The notes under the pieces were generated by a model. It was given only the letters and a program-made list of their open reading frames with translations. It had not been told where the DNA came from and made no database searches. Of a DNA stretch of 42,556 bases, positions 17,436 to 25,160 are shown piece by piece; the first letter of the stretch is position 1; each line of letters begins with the position of its first letter. The stretch is from Bacteroidales bacterium. Lineage in GTDB: Bacteria; Bacteroidota; Bacteroidia; Bacteroidales; F082. Location: the NCBI GenBank assembly GCA_017645275.1, contig JAGCPH010000016.1, positions 1-42,556 on the forward strand, in the 5' to 3' direction. The translations under genes and the position numbers were made by a program.

Positions 17436-18938
17436 ATGAAAAAGATAACTATTATATTATTGATATTCAGCGCATTGACTCTTACAACATGCAAGAAGCT
17501 GCCTGAACTGAAGGTTTACGAACTCAACCTCGCCAATGAAAACGTTGCATATTCGCAGACATCGGCCGAGATCACGGTGGATTACGAGTATCCCACCCAG
17601 CTCCAGTATGTCAACGTGACCATGAGCCGGAGCAACTATTTCGACTATTCGTTTGTGGCACGTGCAGAGGTGAAAGACAGTATTATCATTGCCAACTTCG
17701 TTGATTTACAGACAGATAAAAACTATTATTACAAATTTGAATACAGCAATGGTGTAAACGTCGTGACATCAGATGTGCGCAGCTTCTATTTGGATGCTGC
17801 CAACGTGACGTTGCCGACGGTTGTAACCATGGAAGTTTCGGAGATCCAGGGCACAAGTGCAATATGCGGCGGTGAAATCATTGACGACGGCGGCTATTAT
17901 GTGACAGGCAGAGGCGTTTGCTGGAGCACGCACCGCAACCCAACAATCTTTGATAACTACACAACCGATGGCATGGATACTGGCTCGTACACATCCACGA
18001 TGACAGGGCTTAGCGAGCATACCGTTTATTACGTGAGAGCCTTCGCCATCAACGAAAAAGGAACAAGTTACGGCACTGAATACAGCTTTGAGACAACAAC
18101 AGGAGGCGGTGGCGGTGGTAATGTCCCGACATTTGAAGACGGTTTCTCTGTCAGCCCGACACAACGGGTGTTTTTCTCAAAAGGCAATCTGCAATATCAG
18201 GCATTAACCAACATATTCAGGTTTGCTGAAAACCAATGGGATTATGTGGGAGCGGAATACGACTCCAACTCAGGAACACTCACCGGAAGCTCCAATAACA
18301 GCATATCATCAACATACGGTGGCTGGATTGACTTGTTTGGATGGGGGACAAGCGGCTATGAACATGGCGCCGAATGTTATCAGCCATGGAGTTCTGACGG
18401 ATCAAATTCAAAATATTATGCTTACGGCAATTCGATATACAACCTCTCTGATCAGACAGGCAAAGCCGACTGGGGTTTCAATGCCATTGACGGAAACGAG
18501 GAAGGATTCTGGCGCACTCTCACAAAAGAAGAATGGGATTATCTTATCCACACAAGAAGCACGTTAAACGACATCCGATACGCTCCAGCCAGAGTCAACA
18601 GCGTGTCGGGATTGATACTGCTCCCCGACAACTGGGATCCTGCGATACATAATCTTTATAACGTCAACCATGAGGTAGCGGAATACACAGCCAACTCAAT
18701 ATCAGCCACAAAGTGGACGGAGCTGTTTGAGCCTAACGGCGCTATATTCCTTCCAACTACAGGCTTCCGTTCTAATGATGATGTCGCTCTATCCAAATAC
18801 ATTGGCGGCTACTGGTCATCTTCCCATTACAGCGCCAGCTCATCATACATATTTTTATTTGATGATGAACGTATCACGACATTGGGCGACTACCGAAACC
18901 TGGGTTATGGTGTCCGTCTTGTTCGTGACGCAGAATAA
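17436..18938 (+). CDS. Lipoprotein with fibronectin-like domain and FISUMP-like C-terminus
   Basis: A 500-residue lipoprotein: MKKITIILLIFSALTLTTC gives a lipobox ending at Cys19. A fibronectin type III-like domain is recognisable (ATSAICGG-like strand, GRGVCWSTHRNPTIFDNYTT, then LSEHTVYYVRAFAINEKGTS). A run of six glycines (223-228) separates it from a C-terminal domain common in Bacteroidales lipoproteins: FSVSPTQRVFFSKGNLQYQA, FRFAENQWDYVG, LTKEEWDYLIHTRSTLNDIR and a final YWSSSHYS/GYGVRLVRDAE segment. That terminal part resembles the FISUMP/DUF1566-type fold. The protein is probably surface-exposed and binds something extracellular, but no substrate can be inferred. It follows the barrel protein by 12 bases. 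Its 3' end faces the transposase gene. Confidence 0.72.
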   Translation: MKKITIILLIFSALTLTTCKKLPELKVYELNLANENVAYSQTSAEITVDYEYPTQLQYVNVTMSRSNYFDYSFVARAEVKDSIIIANFVDLQTDKNYYYKFEYSNGVNVVTSDVRSFYLDAANVTLPTVVTMEVSEIQGTSAICGGEIIDDGGYYVTGRGVCWSTHRNPTIFDNYTTDGMDTGSYTSTMTGLSEHTVYYVRAFAINEKGTSYGTEYSFETTTGGGGGGNVPTFEDGFSVSPTQRVFFSKGNLQYQALTNIFRFAENQWDYVGAEYDSNSGTLTGSSNNSISSTYGGWIDLFGWGTSGYEHGAECYQPWSSDGSNSKYYAYGNSIYNLSDQTGKADWGFNAIDGNEEGFWRTLTKEEWDYLIHTRSTLNDIRYAPARVNSVSGLILLPDNWDPAIHNLYNVNHEVAEYTANSISATKWTELFEPNGAIFLPTTGFRSNDDVALSKYIGGYWSSSHYSASSSYIFLFDDERITTLGDYRNLGYGVRLVRDAE

Positions 18939-18963
18939 TACACTATCATAAAAATTCGATGTT

Positions 18964-18985
18964 GAGACGCGCCATGGCACGTCTC
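18964..18985 (+). repeat. Palindromic element, left flank of the transposase gene
   Basis: AGACGCGCCATGGCACGTCT (18965-18984) flanked by G and C, in the 67-base gap between two convergent stops. It is identical in core to the element at 19597-19626 and extends with a TGT/ACA outer match. It could also serve as the terminator hairpin for both genes. Confidence 0.82.
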
Positions 18986-19005
18986 TACATTGTTTTTATA
19001 ATATT

Positions 19006-19560
19006 TCAACAATCAATTTTCAATCCCTCGCACCATTTTGCGACATTATTTTCAATATATTCCGCAATACGGTTCATTTCGCCTTGGTCGCGGATGATGT
19101 GGTCGTAATATCGTTCCTGCCATGCGAAAGATGGTTGGATTGTGCGGGCGAAACGGGTGATGGATTGTTTGAATCCACCAATTATTGTTGCCAATCTGTT
19201 TTGTTTATTTGCAATTTCTTGCATTGTTTTGTTTTTTCCATTTGTAGAGACACGCCATGGCACGTCTCTACCATATAACGTGGATTGTACGCAAACAACC
19301 ATGTGAATATGGTCGGGCATTACAATCCACAATGGTATTTCCGCATAACAATTGTGTTGTGTTATTTCTGATATGTTTTTGTCTGCATATTCCCCTATTT
19401 CCGACAAAATTATTTCACCATTTTTAATTTCACCGAAAAAATGTTCGCGGTTTTTGGTGCAAATCGTGATAAAAAATGCACCGCCATTATAATCATGCCA
19501 GTCAGCACGTGCCGATGGAATACGATATTTGTTATGATATTTTTGTTTTGTGTTTTCCAT
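19006..19560 (-). CDS. REP-associated tyrosine transposase (RAYT, Y1_Tnp family)
   Basis: A 184-residue HUH-superfamily single-strand endonuclease. The metal-binding motif is WIVMPDHIHMVV (His84, His86). The catalytic-tyrosine helix is AWQERYYDHIIRDQGEMNRI, in which Tyr151 or Tyr152 would attack DNA. The C-terminal EYIENNVAKW corresponds to the usual EYIxxNPxxW, with Val replacing Pro. RAYTs are single-copy, domesticated relatives of IS200/IS605 transposases that mobilise short palindromic repeats. Here the gene is bracketed by palindromes at 18964 and 19597. A third copy lies inside the gene, coding residues 97-106 (GRDVPWRVST) between the HUH motif and the Tyr helix. The frame is kept, so the enzyme may still be active, though the insertion could affect DNA recognition. 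There are no terminal inverted repeats of an insertion sequence. Confidence 0.88.
   Translation of the reverse strand: MENTKQKYHNKYRIPSARADWHDYNGGAFFITICTKNREHFFGEIKNGEIILSEIGEYADKNISEITQHNCYAEIPLWIVMPDHIHMVVCVQSTLYGRDVPWRVSTNGKNKTMQEIANKQNRLATIIGGFKQSITRFARTIQPSFAWQERYYDHIIRDQGEMNRIAEYIENNVAKWCEGLKIDC
19244..19271 (+). repeat. Palindromic element inside the transposase gene
   Basis: The core AGACACGCCATGGCACGTCT is flanked by matching GTAG/CTAC arms. Two mismatched positions reduce the palindrome compared with the flanking copies. It lies in frame within the 184-residue transposase and encodes residues 97-106. Confidence 0.82.
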
Positions 19561-19596
19561 AAAAATTGGTTTATAATTATTTATGTTTGTTTATGT

Positions 19597-19626
19597 TGTA
19601 GAGACGCGCCATGGCACGTCTCTACA
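19597..19626 (+). repeat. Palindromic element, right flank of the transposase gene
   Basis: The longest copy: TGTAG and CTACA arms around the core AGACGCGCCATGGCACGTCT, spanning 30 bases in the gap between the transposase start (19560) and the deoC stop (19643). Its right edge overlaps the putative -7 box of the transposase promoter. Confidence 0.85.
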
Positions 19627-19654
19627 AACGTACAATTATTTTCTATCCCTTCAA
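19625..19654 (-). promoter_or_regulatory. Possible promoter of the transposase gene overlapping a palindrome
   Basis: On the minus strand, TTG (19652-19654), a 19-base spacer and TACGTTTG (19625-19632) match the Bacteroidota consensus. The -33 element lies inside the 3' end of deoC and transcription would begin inside the palindrome at 19597-19626. This is a pattern match only. Confidence 0.4.
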
Positions 19655-20485
19655 TTCTTCCATCACCTTGCCGGCCAGCCTGCTGGTTCCGACACGGAAA
19701 TAATTCTTGTTCAGCCATTTCTCGCCAAGAACGTCTTTTACTATATAATAATAGGTGAGTGCGTCCTCGATTGTCGACATGCCACCTGCAGGTTTGAAAC
19801 CGATCATCTGACCTGTCGTCTCAAAATATTCCTTGATGGTGTCGCACATGATGAGAGCCGCCATCGGGGTTGCGTTGACCGCGATTTTTCCTGTCGAAGT
19901 CTTGATAAAATCGGCACCTGCTAAGATAGCTAACTCACTGGCTTTGCGAATGTTTTCAACGGTTTTGAGTTCACCTGTCTCAAGAATCACTTTCAGATGA
20001 ACAGGAGCCTTGCAGATCTCACGAATCGCCTCGATTTCATTGTAAACCTCATCGTAATCACCTGCGAGGAACGTGCCGCGTGAGATGACCATATCGACCT
20101 CGTCGGCACCCTGCTCGACACAATATTGCACCTCTTTCTTCTTCAACTCAAACGGCATCTGTCCCGACGGGAAGCAGCAAGCCACCGTGGCGACCTTTAT
20201 TCCGCTGCCTTTCAAGAGGCCTTTCGCCTGCTTCACAAACGGACTGTAGATGCATATTGCAGGCACCGAGATTCCCATGCTATTCTTCTGAAAATCAATG
20301 GCTTTAGCACAGAAATCTTCAATCTTCTTGGCGTTGTCAAAAGCCTCCAAAGTGGTGAAGTCGATACTCTGGAATATGGTCTTCAAAGCCTCGCGGCGGT
20401 CGCTATTCTTGGTTTGTTTCTCGACAGTTTTCTCAATTCTTGCCTGAAGTTCCTCTTCGGTATAGTTATAAGGTTTGAAATTCAT
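19643..20485 (-). CDS. deoC: Deoxyribose-phosphate aldolase
   Basis: A 280-residue class I aldolase that splits 2-deoxyribose-5-phosphate into glyceraldehyde-3-phosphate and acetaldehyde, the last step of deoxyribonucleoside catabolism, in the cytoplasm. The active-site strands are present: GADEVDMVISRG (Asp131), HLKVILETGEL (Lys165), ADFIKTSTGK with the Schiff-base Lys195, and GFKPAGG (Lys231). These correspond to the E. coli DeoC residues Asp102, Lys167 and Lys201. A roughly 50-residue helical N-terminal extension puts it nearer the longer DeoC forms. A TATCTTTG box lies 24 bases upstream of the ATG. It is divergent from a porin-like gene, and its 3' end abuts the palindrome at 19597. No other deo gene is adjacent. 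Confidence 0.93.
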   Translation of the reverse strand: MNFKPYNYTEEELQARIEKTVEKQTKNSDRREALKTIFQSIDFTTLEAFDNAKKIEDFCAKAIDFQKNSMGISVPAICIYSPFVKQAKGLLKGSGIKVATVACCFPSGQMPFELKKKEVQYCVEQGADEVDMVISRGTFLAGDYDEVYNEIEAIREICKAPVHLKVILETGELKTVENIRKASELAILAGADFIKTSTGKIAVNATPMAALIMCDTIKEYFETTGQMIGFKPAGGMSTIEDALTYYYIVKDVLGEKWLNKNYFRVGTSRLAGKVMEELKG

Positions 20486-20508
20486 GATTTTAAATTTTTA
20501 TCAACATG

Positions 20509-20516
20509 CAAAGATA
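20509..20516 (-). promoter_or_regulatory. Bacteroidota -7 box for deoC
   Basis: The minus strand reads TATCTTTG followed by CATG, 24 bases before the deoC ATG. It is 13 bases from the plus-strand box at 20530-20537, so the two divergent promoters are almost back to back. Confidence 0.6.
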
Positions 20517-20529
20517 CAAATATTTTTCA

Positions 20530-20537
20530 TAATTTTG
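20530..20537 (+). promoter_or_regulatory. Bacteroidota -7 box for the porin-like gene
   Basis: TAATTTTG followed by CAG, 26 bases before the ATG at 20564. Its position supports the short start and excludes the long upstream reading frame that overlaps deoC. Confidence 0.6.
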
Positions 20538-20563
20538 CAGCGAAATTCTGTATAAATTTTATA

Positions 20564-21607
20564 ATGAAAAAACTCGTACTTTTAGCATTTATAGCATTCA
20601 TTACGACTGCGTCTTACGCCCAGATGACAAAGGAAAACAACTACGGCATCAAAAATCTGCGACTCGAGGCGAGAGTTGACTTCGACTGCTATTCGCAGCA
20701 CGACAGCCTCTATTCAGGCTTCAGCGGAAGATACCTCAACTTCATCATCGCCGGCGATTTGACCGAAAACATTTACTATGCCTATCGCCAGAGGCTGAAT
20801 AAGGTCCAGAATTTCAACAACTGGTTCGATGCCACTGATTATCTCTATATCGGCTGGCGTATCACCGACAACCTGTCGTGGACCGTAGGTAAGGAGGTTG
20901 TTGCCATGGGCGGCATAGAATATGACCTCGCCCCTATCGACGTATATTTCCATTCCGAGTTTTGGAACCAGTTCAACTGCTACCGTTTCGGTACCAACTT
21001 CGAATACACCACCAAAGACAAGAAAAACACCTTCACGTTCCAGTTCACCAACTCGCCTTACGACAATAGTGCTTTCTTCAGCAGTCTTTATAACTACAGC
21101 TTGCATTGGCGCGCCAATTATAAGCATTTCGGACCTGTGTGCTCGGTCAACATGTATGAATATCGCAAAGGCGCATATCAGAACGTGATTGCGTTGGGTA
21201 CAACGTTCAATTTCGGGCCTGTAATTGGTTATATCGACTTCACCAACCGTGCCAACGGCGAACAGAAAGACTTTTTCTTTTCAGACTTCACTACCATCGG
21301 AAAAATAGGTTATGTCTTTTTAAAGAACAAAATGCACGTTTATGTCAAAGCGGGCTACGATGTCAATGATTCTCAACCGTATACGACACCTTACGACGAG
21401 GTTTACGACGTCTGCATACTGCCTGGCACCGACATCAAGTTCTACGGCGGCGGATTAGAGTTTTTCCCTCTGAAAGACAGTAAAGACCTCCGCATTCACG
21501 CTTTCTTCGCGGTCAACGACGCGTCGGACAGCATGGTCGACGAGGCTCCAATCACCTATCAGGGCAACCTCGGCGTAACATGGAAACTCAATTTTATCAA
21601 GAAATAA
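20564..21607 (+). CDS. Phosphate-selective porin O/P-like outer-membrane protein
   Basis: A 347-residue protein with the signal peptide MKKLVLLAFIAFITTASYA. The mature part is made of alternating amphipathic strands with aromatic girdle residues: NFIIAGDLTENIYYAYRQRL, DYLYIGWRITDNLSWTVGKE, NTFTFQFTNSPYDNSAFFSS, and a last strand ending GVTWKLNFIKK. The GRYLNFIIAGDL and WTVGKEVVAMGG segments resemble the OprO/OprP porin superfamily that is widespread in Bacteroidota. It should form an outer-membrane channel; ion selectivity cannot be judged. The frame is open for 146 further codons upstream over deoC, but the ATG at 20564 follows the promoter box and begins the signal peptide. The Gate-domain gene follows 12 bases later. 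Confidence 0.72.
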   Translation: MKKLVLLAFIAFITTASYAQMTKENNYGIKNLRLEARVDFDCYSQHDSLYSGFSGRYLNFIIAGDLTENIYYAYRQRLNKVQNFNNWFDATDYLYIGWRITDNLSWTVGKEVVAMGGIEYDLAPIDVYFHSEFWNQFNCYRFGTNFEYTTKDKKNTFTFQFTNSPYDNSAFFSSLYNYSLHWRANYKHFGPVCSVNMYEYRKGAYQNVIALGTTFNFGPVIGYIDFTNRANGEQKDFFFSDFTTIGKIGYVFLKNKMHVYVKAGYDVNDSQPYTTPYDEVYDVCILPGTDIKFYGGGLEFFPLKDSKDLRIHAFFAVNDASDSMVDEAPITYQGNLGVTWKLNFIKK

Positions 21608-21619
21608 AAAACTGACATT

Positions 21620-22768
21620 ATGAATATAAAAAACTGGCAATTTCTAAGCAAAAGACGTCTTGAGGCAGGTATCTTCCTGCTCATATTCGCTCTTTTCTTC
21701 GGCTTTCTTGGCACTCGCATGGGTGCTGCCAACATGCTTAACACCATCATGCAGACCTCATACCATCTCCTGCTTGAGACCGTGTTCTTCCTGATGGCGG
21801 TGTGTGTTGTCTCCGGCGCTCTCGGCAAGCTCCTCGTCGAGTTCGGCGTGGTGCGACTCATCGAGTACGTCCTCCGTCCCCTGATGAGACCTATCTACAA
21901 CCTCCCAGGCGTGGCGGCTCTCGGCGGCATCCTGACGTTCCTGTCGGATAACCCGGCCATCATCACCTTGTCGAAAGATAAATATTTCGCACATTATTTC
22001 AAGAAATACCAGCTCGCCTCTCTGACCAACTTCGGAACAGCTTTCGGAATGGGTCTGGTGGTGATATTCTATATGCTCGGCCTCGGATTCCTCAAAGGAG
22101 CCCTCGTCGGATTGCTCGGCGCTGTCATCGGAAGCATCGTCTCGACCCGACTGATGCAGCGTTTCTCTTTGAAAGCGTATCCCGAGCTCGACGCCATGGA
22201 AAACCCTGACGGCGGCGACGAGCAGAAGATCTCGTTCAAGTCGCAAGGCAATGTTTTCCTTCGTTTCCTCGACGCCATTCTCGACGGTGGCAAAGAAGGC
22301 GTGGCGATAGGCCTGGCCATCATCCCGGGCGTGCTCATCATCTCGACAGTGGTGATGATGCTCACCTTCGGACCTGCAACAGGTGCCGGATACAGCGGCG
22401 TGGCATACGAAGGCGTGCCGGTGTTGCCATATCTCGCTGGTAAGATTGACTTCGTGTTCGACTGGCTCTTCGGATTCAAGAACCCTGAGCTGGTGGCATT
22501 CCCAATCACCTCATTAGGTGCTGTAGGCGCTGCCCTCGGTCTGCTGCCGAAGTTCATCGCCGAAGGCATCGTCAACAACAACGCCATAGCAGTGTGCACC
22601 GCCATCGGCATGTGCTGGAGCGGATTCCTCAGCACACACACCGCCATGCTCGACTCACTCGGACACCGCGAGCTCATCCCTAAGGCCATCGGCGCCCATA
22701 CCATCGGCGGCCTGGTCGCAGGAATATCAGCCCACTGGATTTACGTTTTATTAGCTTTAATTTTTTAA
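21620..22768 (+). CDS. Gate-domain (nucleoside-recognition-like) inner-membrane protein
   Basis: A 382-residue polytopic membrane protein. Hydrophobic segments recur from the N-terminus (IFLLIFALFFGFLGTRMGAA, LLLETVFFLMAVCVVSGALG) to the C-terminus (GLVAGISAHWIYVLLALIF). The segment GGILTFLSDNPAIITLSKDK and the glycine-rich helices (GTAFGMGLVVIFYMLGLGFL, ALVGLLGAVIGSIVSTRLMQ) resemble Gate-domain proteins, a family that includes nucleoside transporter gates and spore maturation proteins, and in particular a conserved uncharacterised membrane family shared with clostridia. It should sit in the inner membrane as a transporter. Lying 12 bases after a porin gene and beside divergent deoC, it could take part in nucleoside uptake, but that is inference from context. 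Confidence 0.65.
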   Translation: MNIKNWQFLSKRRLEAGIFLLIFALFFGFLGTRMGAANMLNTIMQTSYHLLLETVFFLMAVCVVSGALGKLLVEFGVVRLIEYVLRPLMRPIYNLPGVAALGGILTFLSDNPAIITLSKDKYFAHYFKKYQLASLTNFGTAFGMGLVVIFYMLGLGFLKGALVGLLGAVIGSIVSTRLMQRFSLKAYPELDAMENPDGGDEQKISFKSQGNVFLRFLDAILDGGKEGVAIGLAIIPGVLIISTVVMMLTFGPATGAGYSGVAYEGVPVLPYLAGKIDFVFDWLFGFKNPELVAFPITSLGAVGAALGLLPKFIAEGIVNNNAIAVCTAIGMCWSGFLSTHTAMLDSLGHRELIPKAIGAHTIGGLVAGISAHWIYVLLALIF

Positions 22769-22784
22769 AATAAAAAATAATTCT

Positions 22785-22792
22785 TATTTTTG
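22785..22792 (+). promoter_or_regulatory. Bacteroidota -7 box for aspartate kinase
   Basis: TATTTTTG followed by TGAC, 29 bases before the ATG at 22822, in the short AT-rich gap after the Gate-domain gene. Confidence 0.55.
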
Positions 22793-22821
22793 TGACGTTA
22801 TTTTGAAAATAAGATTTCGTC

Positions 22822-24090
22822 ATGATAAAGAGAGTCTATAAGTTCGGTGGAGCCTCGGTGAAAGACGCCGACGCTGTCAGAAATCTCAAGAAAATCATTG
22901 AGAATGAAGACCGTAGCGACCTGATGCTCGTCATCAGCGCCATGGGCAAGACCACCAACGGTATCGAGAAAGCGCTCAAGGAGTTCCGCGACAACGAGGG
23001 ACATCTACCCATCAGCGCCTTGAAAGACCTCATGGAGTATCACGAGAAGATAATGCTCGACCTCTTTGACGGCAACAGCGAACATCCTGTGTTTGAAGCA
23101 GTTACGAATCTGTTTTTAGACCTGTATCTTAATTTGCAGGAGACTGGCTACGACTACGACTACCAGTACGACCAGACAATCAGCTTCGGCGAGATGCTGT
23201 CGACGACGATAATATCAGCATATCTTAACGAAAACGGCATCAAAAACCAGCTCCTGGACGCGCGTGATTACATCATCACCGACCATACTTTCCGTGCCGC
23301 CATCGTCGATTTCGACGAGAGCCGCTTACGCATCGAGAAACTGCAGCAGGAACATGACGGGACGATGTATATCGTGCAAGGTTTCATCGGCTCGTCGACG
23401 AAGCCAGTGGTGACGACAACACTCGGCCGCGAAGGGTCCGACTACACTGGCGCCATCTTTGCCAACCTCTTGGATGCCAATGAGTTATCCGTCTGGAAAG
23501 ACGTTGACGGAGTGCGTAACGCCGACCCCAAGCGTTTCCCGACCACTGTGAAGATTCCGCACCTCTCCTACTCTGAAGCCACCGAGCTGACGTTTTATGG
23601 AGCATCGGTACTGCACCCGAAGACCACCAAGCCGCTGCAAAACAAGAACATCCCATTGAAGGTGCGCTGTTTCCTAGATGCCTCGTTGGAACCCACCATA
23701 GTCGATGGCAGCGAAGAGTTCATCAACTATGTGCCGTCATTCATCGTGAAGGACAACCAGATGCTCGTCACAATCCGTCCGCGCGACTACTCGTTCATGA
23801 ACGAGCAGAACCTCGGCATACTCTTTGCGATGCTCAACGAGTTGAACATCCATGCCAACATGATTCAGACCTCGGCGTTGAACCTCTCCATCTGCTTCGA
23901 CGAAAACGAACGCAAGCTCACCCAGCTCATAGCCTCCCTCGAACAGTCGTTCATCATCCGATACAACAACGGTCTGCAATTATTCACGATCCGCCATTAC
24001 AAAAACGGCATTGAAAAAGAATTCATCAAAGACAAACAGGTCTTCGTGGAACAACGCAGCAGGAGCACGCTACAACTTGTAATAAATTAA
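22822..24090 (+). CDS. lysC: Aspartate kinase, monofunctional
   Basis: A 422-residue aspartokinase, which phosphorylates aspartate at the entry to lysine, threonine and methionine synthesis and diaminopimelate supply. The amino-acid-kinase domain opens with YKFGGASVKDADAVRNLKKI (Lys7 and the FGGAS loop) and has VISAMGKTTNGIE, TTLGREGSDYTGAIFANLLD and ELSVWKDVDGVRNADP, all family hallmarks. The region after about residue 300 (MLVTIRPRDYSFMNEQNLGI and LNIHANMIQTSALNLSICFD) is an ACT-type regulatory domain, suggesting feedback control by an end product. There is no fused homoserine dehydrogenase. It has its own promoter box and starts a single-gene unit. Which of the possible Bacteroidota aspartokinase paralogues this is cannot be told, so the symbol is a class name. 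Confidence 0.9.
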   Translation: MIKRVYKFGGASVKDADAVRNLKKIIENEDRSDLMLVISAMGKTTNGIEKALKEFRDNEGHLPISALKDLMEYHEKIMLDLFDGNSEHPVFEAVTNLFLDLYLNLQETGYDYDYQYDQTISFGEMLSTTIISAYLNENGIKNQLLDARDYIITDHTFRAAIVDFDESRLRIEKLQQEHDGTMYIVQGFIGSSTKPVVTTTLGREGSDYTGAIFANLLDANELSVWKDVDGVRNADPKRFPTTVKIPHLSYSEATELTFYGASVLHPKTTKPLQNKNIPLKVRCFLDASLEPTIVDGSEEFINYVPSFIVKDNQMLVTIRPRDYSFMNEQNLGILFAMLNELNIHANMIQTSALNLSICFDENERKLTQLIASLEQSFIIRYNNGLQLFTIRHYKNGIEKEFIKDKQVFVEQRSRSTLQLVIN

Positions 24091-24106
24091 TTTTTCAAAT
24101 TTTTAG

Positions 24107-24137
24107 TTGCTTGATAATGAATATTTTATTACTTTTG
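24107..24137 (+). promoter_or_regulatory. Promoter of the toxin-antitoxin operon
   Basis: TTG at 24107-24109, a 20-base spacer, then TACTTTTG at 24130-24137, a full match to the phylum consensus. The antitoxin ATG is at 24161. Confidence 0.65.
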
Positions 24138-24160
24138 CAAAGTATAAGGAGAAAAAAAAC

Positions 24161-24361
24161 ATGTCAACAATTACATTAAGTTACGATGCAAGAAACAGCA
24201 GTGCAAAGAATCTTGTCAACTTTCTCAAAACACTTGATTTTGTGATAGTTAGCGATAGCGATGGCTATAATGACGAGTTTGTTAAAAAAATTGAAAAAAG
24301 TAAAGAGGAAGCAAAAAACGGTAAAGCAAAAACTATCAAGACCGAAGATTTATGGAAGTGA
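24161..24361 (+). CDS. Antitoxin, DUF2683-like
   Basis: A 66-residue protein, MSTITLSYDARNSSAKNLVN at the start and KNGKAKTIKTEDLWK at the end. The short N-terminal strand followed by helices fits a small dimeric DNA-binding antitoxin. The C-terminal part is charged, as expected for a segment that wraps around the toxin. Its stop codon lies inside the toxin gene (10-base overlap), the classical coupling of toxin-antitoxin pairs. The frame extends upstream to a TTG at 24107, but that lies in the promoter's -33 element, so the ATG at 24161 is used. Similar small proteins beside Txe/YoeB toxins are called DUF2683 in Bacteroidota. It probably represses its own promoter, by analogy. Confidence 0.75.
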   Translation: MSTITLSYDARNSSAKNLVNFLKTLDFVIVSDSDGYNDEFVKKIEKSKEEAKNGKAKTIKTEDLWK

Positions 24362-24612
24362 AATACACCCCGACCGCACTTGAAGACAGGGATTTTTGGA
24401 AACGAAGCGGTCAAAAAATTGTTATTGAAAAGATAACAAACCTGATAATTGACATCTCCGAACACCCAACAACTGGAATTGGAAAACCAGAACAACTGAA
24501 ACATCGACTTTCCGGATTATGGTCCCGTAGAATTGATAAAGAAAATAGAATTGTTTACGAAATCCAAGAGAACTGTGTTATAATTCATTCATTGAGAGGG
24601 CATTATAATTAA
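24352..24612 (+). CDS. Txe/YoeB family ribosome-dependent mRNA endonuclease toxin
   Basis: An 86-residue RelE-superfamily toxin of the Txe/YoeB type, which cleaves mRNA in the ribosomal A site. The family core is intact: GIGKPEQLKHRLSGLWSRRI (Glu47; Arg59 and Arg60), ENRIVYEI (Arg66) and a C-terminal LRGHYN with His84 and Tyr85, equivalent to the catalytic residues of YoeB. The 10-base overlap with the antitoxin ensures linked translation. All expected catalytic residues are present, so I expect an active toxin rather than a decayed one. Confidence 0.9.
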   Translation: MEVKYTPTALEDRDFWKRSGQKIVIEKITNLIIDISEHPTTGIGKPEQLKHRLSGLWSRRIDKENRIVYEIQENCVIIHSLRGHYN

Positions 24613-24625
24613 AATTTTTCTTGCC

Positions 24626-25147
24626 ATGAAAAAATATATTATAGTATCGTTATTGTTTTTCTTTTTCAATGTGACGTTGTTTTCTCAAGAGATTAAAATT
24701 GATAGCATTTCTTTAGTTTACGAATTTCCCGACAACTCAATCTTTGAGGATTATACAATCATCTATTCAGAATCTAACGGATTAACTGTCCAAGGAGATT
24801 CTAGGATGAAGGATAATCCTTACAAGCTAAGCTTCCCAAAATACAAAAAGAAGTTTCTTTATGATATAAATGAATTTTATATTGCAAAAACAACACCAAT
24901 TATAGAAAAAAAGATCAATAAGAATGAGGTTTGGGTAACAGACCATGCCTATTTTAGAATAGAATGTTTCTGTAATAATAAAAAAGTATTATCTGAGCAC
25001 ACGCCATTATCACATGAAGTTTACGATTTAATTTTTAATAAAAAATATGAAGATTTCGTTGATTTAATAAAGACAATGACTCAAAAATACGATAGAACAA
25101 TCTACGATACAGATACACTTAGACAAAAATATTGGAAAACTTATTAA
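24626..25147 (+). CDS. Secreted protein of unknown function, AT-rich
   Basis: A 173-residue protein with a clear signal peptide (MKKYIIVSLLFFFFNVTLFS, cleavage near SQE). The mature part is rich in Lys, Asn, Ile and Tyr and shows no motif that I recognise. It contains two close cysteines, ECFCNN, near residue 113. Base composition is markedly AT-rich compared with the genes on either side, as in the preceding toxin-antitoxin pair, which it follows by 13 bases. This suggests that the block 24161-25147 entered together. No promoter box is obvious in the short gap, so it may be transcribed from the toxin-antitoxin promoter. Function unknown. Confidence 0.6.
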   Translation: MKKYIIVSLLFFFFNVTLFSQEIKIDSISLVYEFPDNSIFEDYTIIYSESNGLTVQGDSRMKDNPYKLSFPKYKKKFLYDINEFYIAKTTPIIEKKINKNEVWVTDHAYFRIECFCNNKKVLSEHTPLSHEVYDLIFNKKYEDFVDLIKTMTQKYDRTIYDTDTLRQKYWKTY

Positions 25148-25160
25148 ATTTATAAAAAAT

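Noticed and set aside
19006-19560. A complete insertion sequence of the IS200/IS605 family
   Set aside because: There is no accessory TnpB gene and no element ends beyond the palindromes; protein motifs fit the RAYT group.
20126-20563. Long upstream extension of the porin-like gene over deoC
   Set aside because: It lacks porin features, lies antisense to deoC and precedes the promoter box; the signal peptide begins at 20564.
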